A stretch of 64,000 nucleotides of DNA from Nakamurella panacisegetis (GTDB taxonomy: Bacteria; Actinomycetota; Actinomycetes; Mycobacteriales; Nakamurellaceae). Shown here piece by piece: positions 33,212 through 43,069 of the stretch (the first letter of the stretch is position 1; each line of letters opens with the position of its first letter). The position numbers and the translations under genes were made by a program. The notes below the pieces were generated by a model that was given only the letters and a program-made list of their open reading frames with translations, did not search any database and was not told the DNA's origin. The stretch covers positions 1,798,001 through 1,862,000 of the forward strand of contig NZ_LT629710.1 in assembly GCF_900104535.1 (NCBI RefSeq), written 5' to 3'.

Positions 33212-36200
33212 ATGGTTGGTCAATCGTCGTTTTCGCGCGTCCACAGAAGGGCGATCCGCCTTGCGTGGGGTCGCGGTCGGGCCGTTGTGGCGGTGTTGCT
33301 GTCGGCGACATTGGTGCTGTCGACGCAGTCGCTGGCTGCCGCTTCACCTGTGTTGGGGGCCCCTGTGGACGTGGCGCCGGTGACGCTCCCGGCCCCGGAT
33401 CCTCATGGTGGGTCAGCGAACGCTCCGAAGACTGGCACTGGACACGCGGTGCGGATCGGCGGTGACGCTTCGGTTGCCGTCGCCGGCACAAAGGGTGCTG
33501 CTGTGGTGCCGCCGGAACGAGACCGGCCTGTGGTGACGGTTGTTCAGGCCGGACCGGCCGGAGGATGGGCGGCACCGACGGCGAAGCCTGGCCCGACAGG
33601 GTTTGTGCCTGGTAAGAGCCGTGAGCGAACGGCCGATCGGACCGTGGATTCGCAGACTTTCGCCAACCCCGACGGGACTACTTCCAAGTTGACCTACGCG
33701 CGGCAGGTGTTCGTCAAGAACCCGGCCGGCGCATTGGTCCCGGTAGATGAGTCGTTGCGGTTGACCGGGGGGCGTTGGGCTACCGGTCCGTCGGGTGCGC
33801 CGGCCTCGTTTGCGGCGTTGGCCGATGACGTGAAGCTGGCGTCTCTCGCGGTGGGTGGCGGCGTGCTGTCCTACGGCGTCGATGGCGCGTCGGCGGCGAA
33901 GGTTGACAGTTCCACTGGCGCTGCGGTCTACAGCGGGATCCTGCCGGACGTCGACCTGGTTGCCCGGCCGACGGCATCGGGCATCAAAGAGTCGATCATC
34001 CTGAATGCGGCGACCGCGCAGCAGCAGTTCAGCTTCCCGTTGAGTGTCCCCGCCGGGGTGACTCCTGTCGTCACCACCCGAGGGTCGGTGGAGTTCCGGC
34101 GGGCCGACGGTTCATTGGTGGCGACCATCCCGGCTGGGTACATGTTCGATTCGACCAGGGGTGTGCACTCGGGTCTGCCGGCCGGGTCCTGGGGCGTCAC
34201 GTACACGATCACCAGAACAGGGGCCGGTTGGTCGCTCGGGGTTGCGCTGGACCGGAAGTGGCTGTTGGACCCTGCTCGCAAGTTCCCGGTGACCGTCGAT
34301 CCGAGCGTGACCGTCAAGGACGACGAGGACGACACGTGGATCCAGGAAGGTTCGTCGAACTCCCACGCCGGCCCCGGGCCGTCCAGCCTGTCCGGTGCTG
34401 AGCAGTACCTGGCAGTCGGGCCGGTGCCGCCCGATGGCGGGAGCGGCGAGGCCACGATCTCCTTGCTACACATCCCGCTAAGTTCTCTTGCCGGGCAGAC
34501 GATCAGCTCGGCGCAGCTGGAGCTGGACGAAGTGTGGTCCTCCTCCTGCACTCCGGAAGAGGTCGACATCCAGGCCGTCGCCGAAGGCTCGGCGAACGCT
34601 TGGACCGGGTCGACCGTCGTCTGGCCGGGGCCCGCTCTGGCGCCCACGGTGCTGGCGTCGCAGACAGTCGCGCACGGATGGGATGACGGATCCGGGACGT
34701 CTCCGTGTAAGGACCCTGCGGCGGTGAAGTTCTCGCTCGATCCCGCTCAGGTTGCCAGCTGGGCGAACAACCCTTCGACCTATAACGGTTTCGCGGTGAC
34801 CTACCCGTCGGGAGCGTCTTCGGACTCCTGGAAGAAGTTCGCTTCCTACGACGGGAATATCGACAACGCGCCACATCTGGTCATCACCTACGCCACGGAG
34901 AACGCCACCTACAACGCCACCACCCTGACCTTGCCGTCGCCGGCCGCCACCGGATCGGTGAACGTCGATGTCACCAACACCGGCAGCACCGATTGGGCCG
35001 CCGGCGCGGGTTACAAACTGTCCTATTCGATCAAGGACTCCGCCGGGAACCCGGCCGGCGCGGCCGTCACCCCGGTGGCGGTCACCGCCGCGGCGGGTGC
35101 GGTCGGCCATGTGGTGTTGCCGATCCCGAAGCTTGGGCACGGCACCTACACGATCACCGTGGACATGCAACGCCCGGATGGAACGTCGTTCCACACCGCT
35201 GACGGCACTCCGCTGGGCACCATCAGTTTCACCGTCCCGGATGCGGCGCCGGTGATCAACCTGACCGCGCCGAACGGTGAGACGTCGGTGCTGAGCCCGA
35301 CGTTGTTCATCGGGGCGTCAGACCCGGATGATGCGACGTCGACGTTGCTGTACGACTTCAAGGTGTGCCCGGCGGCGACACCCACCACCTGCACCGACTC
35401 GGGGTGGATCAGCAAGAACACCTACCAGGTTGCCAACAACGCGGTCCCCTGGGGGGCGACCGCTTTGTGGTCGGCGTCGGTGAAGGACCCGACCGGCACC
35501 GTCGCGACGATGGCGTGGATGCAGTTCCACACGTTGATCCCGCAGCCGTGGAACGCCCTGCGGCTGGGCACGCAGCCCACCGGGGTCACCACTCCCGGCG
35601 TTGATCCGGCGACCGGCAACTACACCACCTCGGCCACCGACGTGACCGTCAACGGCGCCGGCCCGAGCGTGAACGTGACCCGCACCTACAACTCTTTGGA
35701 CACCGGTATTCATGCGTTCGGGGCGGGGTGGTCCAACCTGGTCGACTCCCACTTGGCGGTGGACGCCGATGGTTCCGGCAACATCGTCACCTCCGACGGC
35801 TCTGGCACCGCCGCCCGGTGGGGGAAACTCGCCGACGGCACGTTCAGCCCACCGCAGGGCCGCACCGAACGGCTGGTCGCCAACGCCAACGGCACCTACT
35901 CCCTGGCCGACTCGGGCGGGTCGATCCGCACGTTCAGCGCCACCGGGAACCTCACCTCGATCACTGATGCCGCCGGCCACCAGATCGCCCTGACCTACAC
36001 CGGCACCCACGTCACCCGCATCCAGAATTCGACCAGCGGCCGCGGCATCACCTACACCTGGACAGGCAGTCACGTCACCGCGGTGACCACCGACCCGGTC
36101 ACCACCGGCGGAACCGGGCTGACCTGGAGCTACACCTACAGCGGGGACACCCTCACCGCTGTGTGTTCGCCGCTGCCCGGCACACCTTGCACCACCTACG

Positions 36201-39200
36201 CGTACACCAGCGGCAATCAGTTCCCCAACGCGGTCCGCGACGGCGCGCCGATGGACTACTGGCGCCTCGATGGCAGCAACCGGGACACCGGCCAGGACCC
36301 GACCGGGGTCGCCACCAACTCCGCCGCCGTCGGCGGGGTCACCTTCAACGCCGCCGACACACCCCTGACCCAGTCAACGGCGCCGACTGCGTTGTTCAAC
36401 GGCACCAGCGGCTATTTGACCCTGGGCACCCTGGCCCTGTCGAAGTACGTCGGGCAAACCGTGCAGGTCTGGTTCAATACATCCACCGCCGGGGTCATCC
36501 TCTCGGCGCAGGATCAGCCGGTGTCCGGGTCGACGCCGACCGCGTCGGACCCGATCCTCTACGTCGGCACCGACGGGAAGTTGCACGCCGGGGAGCAGCA
36601 GGCCGCCGGTGTCACCCCCTCGACGATCACCACGACCGCGGCGGTCACCGACAACACCTGGCACCTGGCGACCCTGGTCGTCGGTGGCGGCCGGCAAACC
36701 CTGTACGTGGACGGTCAAGCCGCCGGCACCGCCGTCGGCGCGACGGACCTGACCGGCCTGACCTACGTCAGCGTCGGCGCCGGCACCTCCACCGGAGCGG
36801 CGGCGGCCCCGGCCGGACAGGGGTTCTTCAGCGGACGGATGAGCGACTTCGCGTTGTTCGCCACGCCGTTGACCAGCGGTCAGATCACCGCCGAGTACGC
36901 CGCCCGCACTCCCGTCCCGATGCTGTCGACCGTCACCTTGCCGCAGAGCAACCGGCAGTTCGCCGCCATCACTTACGACACCGCCGAACCGCGGGTCGCC
37001 ACTCTGGTCGACCACAACGGCGCGACGTCCACCGTCACCTACCCCAACGGGGTAGGCGGCGGCTCGGAACTCGCGAAGATCAGCACCACCGCCACCACCC
37101 CAGCCAACTCGGTGAACTACTACTTCGACATGTCCCGCGGCGGTCAGATCATCAGCCGCGTCGACCCCCACGGCACCCAAAGCTGGGCCTACGACACATC
37201 CGGACTCTTATTGGCAACCACCGACGCGGATGGCTTGACCACCCAGTACGTCTACGACAGCCACGGAAACCCGATCCAAACGTCGGTACGGCCCCCCAAC
37301 TCGGTCCTGACCACGATCAACTACGCCACCTACTACTGGAACGCCAGCAATCCGCTGGACCCACGCAACGGCACCAAACTGACCACCAGCGACGGTCGCG
37401 CCACCTCTGCCTCGGACGCGACCTACAAAGTCAGCAACGCCATCGACGCCATCGGTGACGTGCTCACCACCACCTACCCGACCCCATCCGGGCAGACTGC
37501 GGCTCCGGTGGTGAGCAACACCTACAGCGCCGGCACCGAAGCGGCCGCCGACACCGGAACCATCCCCAAATACCTGCTGCTCAAGACGGTCGGCGCCCGC
37601 AACCAGGTCACCTCCTACCAGTATCTGCACAACGGTGACCTGTATCAGGTGACCTCCCCCTCGGGGTTGATCACCCGCTACACCTACGACGGACTGGGCC
37701 GCAAAACCTCGACATCGACCTACAACGGATCGACGTTGATCGGCACGTCGACGTACACATTCGACGCCGTCAACGACCTGACCTCCACCACCACCGCGAA
37801 GACGACCGATGCGGTCACCGGATCACAGCACCAACTGGTCTCCAGCACCACCTACGACAACGACGGCAACCCCCTCGTCGTCACCGCCCACGACGCCATC
37901 GGATCCGACCCAGACCGAATCACCACCAACACCTACAACAGCCACGACCAGCTGGCCAGCACCACCAACCCGGCCGGGTTGGTCACCACCTACACCTACA
38001 CCGGCGGCGGCGACCTCGCCACCTCCACCGCCCCCGACGGGATTGTCACCACCACCACCTACGACGACCGGCACCTGCCCACCAGCACCACCCTCACCGG
38101 AACCGGTGTCGACCCGCAGGACCCCACCGCGAGCGGCCTGATCACCGGGGTCAAGCAGTACGACCCGGCCGGGCTGCTGGCCAACCAGACCGACGCCGCC
38201 GGCAATCAAAAGGTGTACACCTACACGCCGTTCGAATTGCTCGCCACGGTGACGGCCAAGAATGTCGCCAACGCGGCCGGCGCGACCCACGACATCGTCC
38301 TGGAGTCCGACACCTACGACACCGCCGGGCACCTCACAGCGCAAACCGCTTCTGGGGTCAGCGCTGTCGCAACCTACGACCCAGCCGGCAACGTCGCCTC
38401 CACCACCCTGGACCCTTCCGGGATCAAACGAGTCACCACCAACAGCTTCGACGCCGATTCCCACGCGGTCACCGTCACCCGGACCGGCGCGACCTCCTCG
38501 GGCCGCACCGAAACAACCACTTACACCTACGACGACGCCGGTCAGGTCCTCACCGCCGCCAAACACGGCGCCAGCAGCAACCAAACAACAACGGTGGTCC
38601 GCGACGTCCGCGAACTGGTCACCTCTTCCACGGACCCGGCCGGAGCCGTGTCTACGTACACCTACGACGCCCTGGGCCAGAGGACCACCGCGGCGGCCCC
38701 CTCGATCACCACCTTCCGCAACAGCACCACCGCCACGACCACCCCGACCAGCCAGAGCGGCTACGACAGCTTCGGCGACACGACGGAAATCAAAGACCCC
38801 GACGGCAACATCACCACCACCGCCTACAACACCTCGGGACAGCCGACCACCGTCACCGCCCCGACCTACACCCCCGTCGGGGGATCTCCGCTGGTGTCAG
38901 TGACCACCACCGGCTACGACGACATGGGTCGGGCCTCCACCTACACCGACGCCGCCGGACGTGTCACCACCCTGACCTACAACCCACAAGGGTCAGCGAT
39001 CACCAAAACCGACCCAGCCGTCGGTACGAACCCGGCCGGCGTCTCCACCAACAGCTTCGACCGCGACGGCAACCTCATCCAGAGCGTCAACCAAGTCGGA
39101 GTCACCACCAAAGCCACCTACGACGGTCTCGGACGCCAACTGACCGCCACCGCCGTCGAACGGTCCGCCACCATCGCCGGAACGTCCTTCCCGCAGGTCA

Positions 39201-42200
39201 ACTACACCACCACCAACACCTACGACGACGCCGGCAACCTCACCGCCCAAACAACCCCCGAAGGTAAGACCTCCACCGGCACCTACGACGCAGCCGGAGA
39301 CCAGCTGACCTTCGTCGACCCCGCCGGACACACCACCACCAACACCTACGACCTGGCCGGCCGGACCGTGACAACGACCAACCCCGACGGCATCGTCACC
39401 ACCAACACCTACAACCTCGTCGGAGCTCTCACCGCCACCGCCGTGGCCCACGGAAACACCACCGCCACCACCGGCATCACCTACGACGCCAAAAGCCGAC
39501 CGACCACCATCACCAGCCCCGCCGGCCGAATCACCAACCAGGCCTACGACGCCGACGACAACCTCACCCTGGTCACCCAGCACCCGACGAGCACCACCAC
39601 CACGACCGTCGCCTACGGCTACGACCCAGCCGGGAACAGAACGAAGTTCACCGACGGCAACGGCAACATCACCACCACCACCTACACCCCGTGGAACCAG
39701 CCCGAAACGGTCACCGAACCGGCCACCACCGCCGACCCCACCGACCGGAACTTCGTCACCAAATACAACATCCTGGGCCAAGTCTCCGGCACCACCTCAC
39801 CCGGTGGCATCAGCACCACCAACACCTACGACGCCCTCGGCGACCTCACCGGCCAAAGCGGCTCCGGAGCCACCGCCAGCACCACCGCCCGAACATTCGG
39901 GTTCGACCTTTCCGGCCGAATGACGTCGTTCTCCACCCCCGGCGGGACCGAAACAACCACCTACAACGACCGCGGACAACTCCAAACCACCGCCGGACCG
40001 GCCGGGAACTCCAGCTACGTCTACAACGGCGACGGCACCATCAACCAGAAAATCGGCGCCGCCAGCACCCAACAGTTCACCTATGACAACGCCGACCGCC
40101 TGGCCACCGCCTTCGACCCAATCAACCAAATCACCCTGACCCTCACCACAACCGCAGCCGGCCTACCCACCGGCTACACCACCAAGACCACGGCCAACGC
40201 CACCGCCGAAAAGGTCACCGCGACCTACGACTCACTCGACCGCATGTCCGGACTGTCAGCGATCAACTTCGCCGGCGGCACCACAACCGCCGCCACCTAC
40301 GGCTACGACCTCGACAACAACCTCACCTCCAAGACCGAAAACGGCAAAGCCAACACCTACGGCTACGACAACGCCTCCCGGCTGACCAGCTGGGCCGTCA
40401 CCGGCGGAGCCACCACCACCTACAGCTACGACCCGGCCGGCAACCGCACCGCTGTCAACTCGGTAACCTCCACCTACAACCAACGCAACCAGCTGGTCTC
40501 CGACAGCTCCGGCAACACCTCCACCTACGACAACGCCGGCGACCTCATCGCCTCCAAGACCGGCGGCGTGACCACCGCCTCCACCTTCGACGCCTTCGGC
40601 CAACAAGCCACCGACGGCGCCTCCACATTCACCTACGACGCCCTCGGCCGCGCCAACAGCCGCACCGTCACCACCCCGGCCAGCACCACGGCGCTGACCT
40701 ACGACGACCTGAGCAACAACCTCGCCGGCACCGGCACCGCCACCGTCGAATACCTACCCGACGGCACCCCCATCGCCGAAAAGTCACCCGCCGGCGTCGC
40801 CCAAATGCTCCTGGCGAACCCACACGGCGACATCATCGACAGCTACACCCGCGCCGGCAGCACAGTCTCCAGCCGCACCTTCGACCCCTGGGGCACCGTC
40901 ACCGCCACCACCGGCACCGAACAACCCGTCGTCGGCTACCAAGGCGGATACACCGACCCCACCACCGGCGACGTCAACGCCAACGCACGCTGGTACAAAC
41001 CCGCAAAAGGCACCTTCAACAGCCGCGACACCACCACCAACACCGCACCACCCACCGCCGCCACCAACCGCTACACCTACGGCAACAACAACCCCCTCAC
41101 CTACAACGACACCAACGGACACTGGTCCGTGTGCGACCTCGGTTTGTGCACCATGCCGAGCTTGAATCCCGGCGCGCTGAATGGCGTCATCAGCGGCGGA
41201 ACCGCCGCAGCCACGATCGCCTCCGAGGAAGAAACGGGCGGAGCGCTCTGCCTGGGCGTGGCCCTGGAAAGCCTGGGGGTCGGCTGCGCCGCCGTCGAAA
41301 CCGGCACGCAAGTGGTCGCAGGCATCACGGCCCTCGTGAACATCTTCAGCTCGTCGGGCGGCTCCAGCGACGGAGGCTCCTCCAGCGGCGACGCGACCAG
41401 CTGGGATAGCTCCAAGTGGTCTAACCACAACGGCGTCTACAACTCTGACGCAGGTACCGGCAACGACGCCCCCCAGCAGATTGGCTGCCAAAGCCAGGGC
41501 TACTGCCCGCGGACCGGCGACGACGGTCTCCAGCAGATGGGCTGCCAAAGCCAGGGCTACTGCCCACCACCGGACTACGGGCCGGTCCTGGACGACCGAT
41601 GCTCCAGCGGCTTCTGCGGCGGCCCCTTCCCGACCTACACCGGACCTGACGGCGGCGGCGCCGGTACCAGCGACGGCGGCGGTGATGGCGGTACAGGCGG
41701 CCCAGGATCCTCAGCCAACGACGCCGCGTCCGCCGCACTCACCATCCGCAAAGCTGCTCAATGGGCCCACGTCCTAGCCAACATCGCCCACACCCTGGAC
41801 TGGGACGACCCCACCAGCACACCGATCACCAAGCCCCACCAACCCACCACCAGAGCAGCCGACAACAACCTCGTCGTCAAAGCCAGCAACAACGGGGCCG
41901 TACCCACCAAGAAGCCAACGGGATGCGCCGCAACCTGCGAAAACGACCCCACACAAACCGCAGGCAGCGCCGTCCAACCGATCAACACCACGCTGGACAA
42001 CTCCTGCCACACCGGCGGACAAACCCGACCCGACAACACCAGCGCCGCCAACATCTGGACCTGTGGCGGCGCAGGAACAGCACCCAATACCCTGAAACTG
42101 CCACCAGAAGAAAGCTGGGCCAACGCAAAGACGCTCGACGACCATTACTCGCGTCACGGAGCTGACTTCGGAGCCACGTCACCGGCCGACTACGCAAACC

Positions 42201-42391
42201 AGGCATCGGAGTTCTTCCAGCGCGGACTTCAGGGCAGCTTGCCGACGAAGATCAGCTCGGATGGCACGATCCGCATCTACGATCCATCCACGAACAGTTT
42301 CGGCAGCTATGGACCAGGCGGAATGACGAAGACATACTTCAAACCGACCAGCTCCGATTATTGGAGCCGGCAGCCGGGAGTCCTTCAGTGA
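33212..42391 (+). CDS. giant exported RHS/YD-repeat polymorphic toxin
   Basis: 3059 aa from ATG 33212 (an upstream ATG at 33122 is less likely, since a signal peptide, RAVVAVLLSATLVLSTQSLAAA, follows this one). Order: a DNRLRE-like module (about 365-560), CARDB- and Ig-like modules (560-775), a DUF6531-type RHS entry domain (about 785-980, PGVDPATGNYTT), a LamG-like domain (1010-1230), many YD repeats (1245-2560), the RHS core ending (GYQGGYTDPTTGDVNANARWY, NPLTYNDTNGH, about 2575-2636), and a variable C-terminus with Cys-rich repeats. The last 95 residues (LDDHYSRHGADFG, FFQRGLQGSL, IRIYDPSTNSFGSYG, KTYFKPTSSDYWSRQPG) look like a small BECR/RNase-type toxin domain. The family of that tip is inferred. 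Contact-dependent competition is the known role of such proteins. Confidence 0.9.
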   Translation: MVGQSSFSRVHRRAIRLAWGRGRAVVAVLLSATLVLSTQSLAAASPVLGAPVDVAPVTLPAPDPHGGSANAPKTGTGHAVRIGGDASVAVAGTKGAAVVPPERDRPVVTVVQAGPAGGWAAPTAKPGPTGFVPGKSRERTADRTVDSQTFANPDGTTSKLTYARQVFVKNPAGALVPVDESLRLTGGRWATGPSGAPASFAALADDVKLASLAVGGGVLSYGVDGASAAKVDSSTGAAVYSGILPDVDLVARPTASGIKESIILNAATAQQQFSFPLSVPAGVTPVVTTRGSVEFRRADGSLVATIPAGYMFDSTRGVHSGLPAGSWGVTYTITRTGAGWSLGVALDRKWLLDPARKFPVTVDPSVTVKDDEDDTWIQEGSSNSHAGPGPSSLSGAEQYLAVGPVPPDGGSGEATISLLHIPLSSLAGQTISSAQLELDEVWSSSCTPEEVDIQAVAEGSANAWTGSTVVWPGPALAPTVLASQTVAHGWDDGSGTSPCKDPAAVKFSLDPAQVASWANNPSTYNGFAVTYPSGASSDSWKKFASYDGNIDNAPHLVITYATENATYNATTLTLPSPAATGSVNVDVTNTGSTDWAAGAGYKLSYSIKDSAGNPAGAAVTPVAVTAAAGAVGHVVLPIPKLGHGTYTITVDMQRPDGTSFHTADGTPLGTISFTVPDAAPVINLTAPNGETSVLSPTLFIGASDPDDATSTLLYDFKVCPAATPTTCTDSGWISKNTYQVANNAVPWGATALWSASVKDPTGTVATMAWMQFHTLIPQPWNALRLGTQPTGVTTPGVDPATGNYTTSATDVTVNGAGPSVNVTRTYNSLDTGIHAFGAGWSNLVDSHLAVDADGSGNIVTSDGSGTAARWGKLADGTFSPPQGRTERLVANANGTYSLADSGGSIRTFSATGNLTSITDAAGHQIALTYTGTHVTRIQNSTSGRGITYTWTGSHVTAVTTDPVTTGGTGLTWSYTYSGDTLTAVCSPLPGTPCTTYAYTSGNQFPNAVRDGAPMDYWRLDGSNRDTGQDPTGVATNSAAVGGVTFNAADTPLTQSTAPTALFNGTSGYLTLGTLALSKYVGQTVQVWFNTSTAGVILSAQDQPVSGSTPTASDPILYVGTDGKLHAGEQQAAGVTPSTITTTAAVTDNTWHLATLVVGGGRQTLYVDGQAAGTAVGATDLTGLTYVSVGAGTSTGAAAAPAGQGFFSGRMSDFALFATPLTSGQITAEYAARTPVPMLSTVTLPQSNRQFAAITYDTAEPRVATLVDHNGATSTVTYPNGVGGGSELAKISTTATTPANSVNYYFDMSRGGQIISRVDPHGTQSWAYDTSGLLLATTDADGLTTQYVYDSHGNPIQTSVRPPNSVLTTINYATYYWNASNPLDPRNGTKLTTSDGRATSASDATYKVSNAIDAIGDVLTTTYPTPSGQTAAPVVSNTYSAGTEAAADTGTIPKYLLLKTVGARNQVTSYQYLHNGDLYQVTSPSGLITRYTYDGLGRKTSTSTYNGSTLIGTSTYTFDAVNDLTSTTTAKTTDAVTGSQHQLVSSTTYDNDGNPLVVTAHDAIGSDPDRITTNTYNSHDQLASTTNPAGLVTTYTYTGGGDLATSTAPDGIVTTTTYDDRHLPTSTTLTGTGVDPQDPTASGLITGVKQYDPAGLLANQTDAAGNQKVYTYTPFELLATVTAKNVANAAGATHDIVLESDTYDTAGHLTAQTASGVSAVATYDPAGNVASTTLDPSGIKRVTTNSFDADSHAVTVTRTGATSSGRTETTTYTYDDAGQVLTAAKHGASSNQTTTVVRDVRELVTSSTDPAGAVSTYTYDALGQRTTAAAPSITTFRNSTTATTTPTSQSGYDSFGDTTEIKDPDGNITTTAYNTSGQPTTVTAPTYTPVGGSPLVSVTTTGYDDMGRASTYTDAAGRVTTLTYNPQGSAITKTDPAVGTNPAGVSTNSFDRDGNLIQSVNQVGVTTKATYDGLGRQLTATAVERSATIAGTSFPQVNYTTTNTYDDAGNLTAQTTPEGKTSTGTYDAAGDQLTFVDPAGHTTTNTYDLAGRTVTTTNPDGIVTTNTYNLVGALTATAVAHGNTTATTGITYDAKSRPTTITSPAGRITNQAYDADDNLTLVTQHPTSTTTTTVAYGYDPAGNRTKFTDGNGNITTTTYTPWNQPETVTEPATTADPTDRNFVTKYNILGQVSGTTSPGGISTTNTYDALGDLTGQSGSGATASTTARTFGFDLSGRMTSFSTPGGTETTTYNDRGQLQTTAGPAGNSSYVYNGDGTINQKIGAASTQQFTYDNADRLATAFDPINQITLTLTTTAAGLPTGYTTKTTANATAEKVTATYDSLDRMSGLSAINFAGGTTTAATYGYDLDNNLTSKTENGKANTYGYDNASRLTSWAVTGGATTTYSYDPAGNRTAVNSVTSTYNQRNQLVSDSSGNTSTYDNAGDLIASKTGGVTTASTFDAFGQQATDGASTFTYDALGRANSRTVTTPASTTALTYDDLSNNLAGTGTATVEYLPDGTPIAEKSPAGVAQMLLANPHGDIIDSYTRAGSTVSSRTFDPWGTVTATTGTEQPVVGYQGGYTDPTTGDVNANARWYKPAKGTFNSRDTTTNTAPPTAATNRYTYGNNNPLTYNDTNGHWSVCDLGLCTMPSLNPGALNGVISGGTAAATIASEEETGGALCLGVALESLGVGCAAVETGTQVVAGITALVNIFSSSGGSSDGGSSSGDATSWDSSKWSNHNGVYNSDAGTGNDAPQQIGCQSQGYCPRTGDDGLQQMGCQSQGYCPPPDYGPVLDDRCSSGFCGGPFPTYTGPDGGGAGTSDGGGDGGTGGPGSSANDAASAALTIRKAAQWAHVLANIAHTLDWDDPTSTPITKPHQPTTRAADNNLVVKASNNGAVPTKKPTGCAATCENDPTQTAGSAVQPINTTLDNSCHTGGQTRPDNTSAANIWTCGGAGTAPNTLKLPPEESWANAKTLDDHYSRHGADFGATSPADYANQASEFFQRGLQGSLPTKISSDGTIRIYDPSTNSFGSYGPGGMTKTYFKPTSSDYWSRQPGVLQ
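41474..41565 (+). repeat. 35-bp direct repeat inside the RHS variable region
   Basis: Two copies (41474-41508 and 41531-41565, one mismatch) start CAGCAGAT and encode QQ(I/M)GCQSQGYCP. A third related Cys pair, CSSGFCGG, follows. Such a Cys-rich tandem motif is not part of the RHS core. Confidence 0.85.
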
Positions 42392-42642
42392 CGGCCGGGT
42401 ACAAATGCCCCGTGTGTGGGTATCCGGGATTGACAGAGCTTCCGCGCACGAACGAGGGCGGTGGCTCATACGAGATCTGTTGGTCATGTGGGTTCGAGTT
42501 CGGGGTCACCGACGATGATCGGGGCTACACGTATGACGAGTGGCGCGCGATGTGGGTCGAACGCGGCATGCCTTGGGATTCGGGCTCTCTTCATCCGAAA
42601 CCCGAGGGTTGGGACCCTCAAGGTCAGCTGGCCGACCTATGA
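42388..42642 (+). CDS. probable immunity protein, Cys-rich CPCC/zinc-ribbon type
   Basis: 84 aa from the GTG at 42388, whose GTGA overlaps the RHS stop, the tightest possible toxin-immunity coupling. CPVCGYPGL and ICWSCGFEFGVTDDD give two CxxC knuckles for one zinc, followed by YDEWRAMWVERGMPW and PEGWDPQGQL. This order (CPxCGYP...CxxCGFE.G..D....Y..WR..W) is that of the cysteine-rich CPCC family found beside polymorphic toxins. Neutralising the C-terminal toxin of the RHS protein is the natural inference. Confidence 0.8.
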   Translation: MTAGYKCPVCGYPGLTELPRTNEGGGSYEICWSCGFEFGVTDDDRGYTYDEWRAMWVERGMPWDSGSLHPKPEGWDPQGQLADL

Positions 42643-42697
42643 ACCACCCAGCGGACCTTCCGGGTCTCTGGAGCGGCCAAGCCCCGACGTAGGGCTC

Positions 42698-43069
42698 ATG
42701 GCAACCCGCGGCAAGTTCTGGGTGCCGTACTCGGCGGGGGAGGGGACGTGGCAGGCCGGTCGCCGGGGCCGGGTCATCGCTCCGCACGCGGCGGCGTCGG
42801 CGTTGGTGCTCGGGCCGTTGCCGGAAGGGTCCACCCATCTGCATGACTGCGACGTGCGGATCTGCGTGAGCACCGCTGCCGGTCATGTGCGGCGCGGCAC
42901 GCAGGGGGAGAACGTCCGGCAGGCGGTGGCCCGGGGTTACCTGCGGGGGCCGCGTCCGGGTCTGGCGGATGCTCGTGGCCCGGCCGGGGCCTCGCACGCG
43001 ATTCAGGATGCGATCCGCGTGGCAGGTCCCCGTTTTGTAGGCCGGGCAGTGCTAGAGCCTTGGGGTTGA
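42698..43069 (+). pseudogene. HNH-type endonuclease fragment truncated by IS3 remnant
   Basis: ATG 42698; MATRGKFWVPYSAGEGTWQ, then HLHDCDVRICVST, GHVRRGTQGENVRQAVARG. The H.CD...C....HV..GTQ.EN pattern is that of phage-type HNH homing endonucleases. After IQDAIRVAG, around 43030, the frame runs into the end of the partial IS3 element, so the natural C-terminus is lost. It may be an orphan nuclease toxin module downstream of the RHS locus or a phage remnant. Confidence 0.55.

Noticed and set aside
38993-40606. Long Gly/Val/Asp-rich frames on the minus strand inside the RHS gene
   Set aside because: They are mirror images of the ACC/TAC-rich coding strand, lack family features and ribosome-binding sites, and lie wholly inside a convincing 9-kb gene.
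36950-41100. CRISPR-like or tandem-array DNA
   Set aside because: The repetition follows YD-repeat protein periodicity with variable units and no constant repeat/spacer structure.
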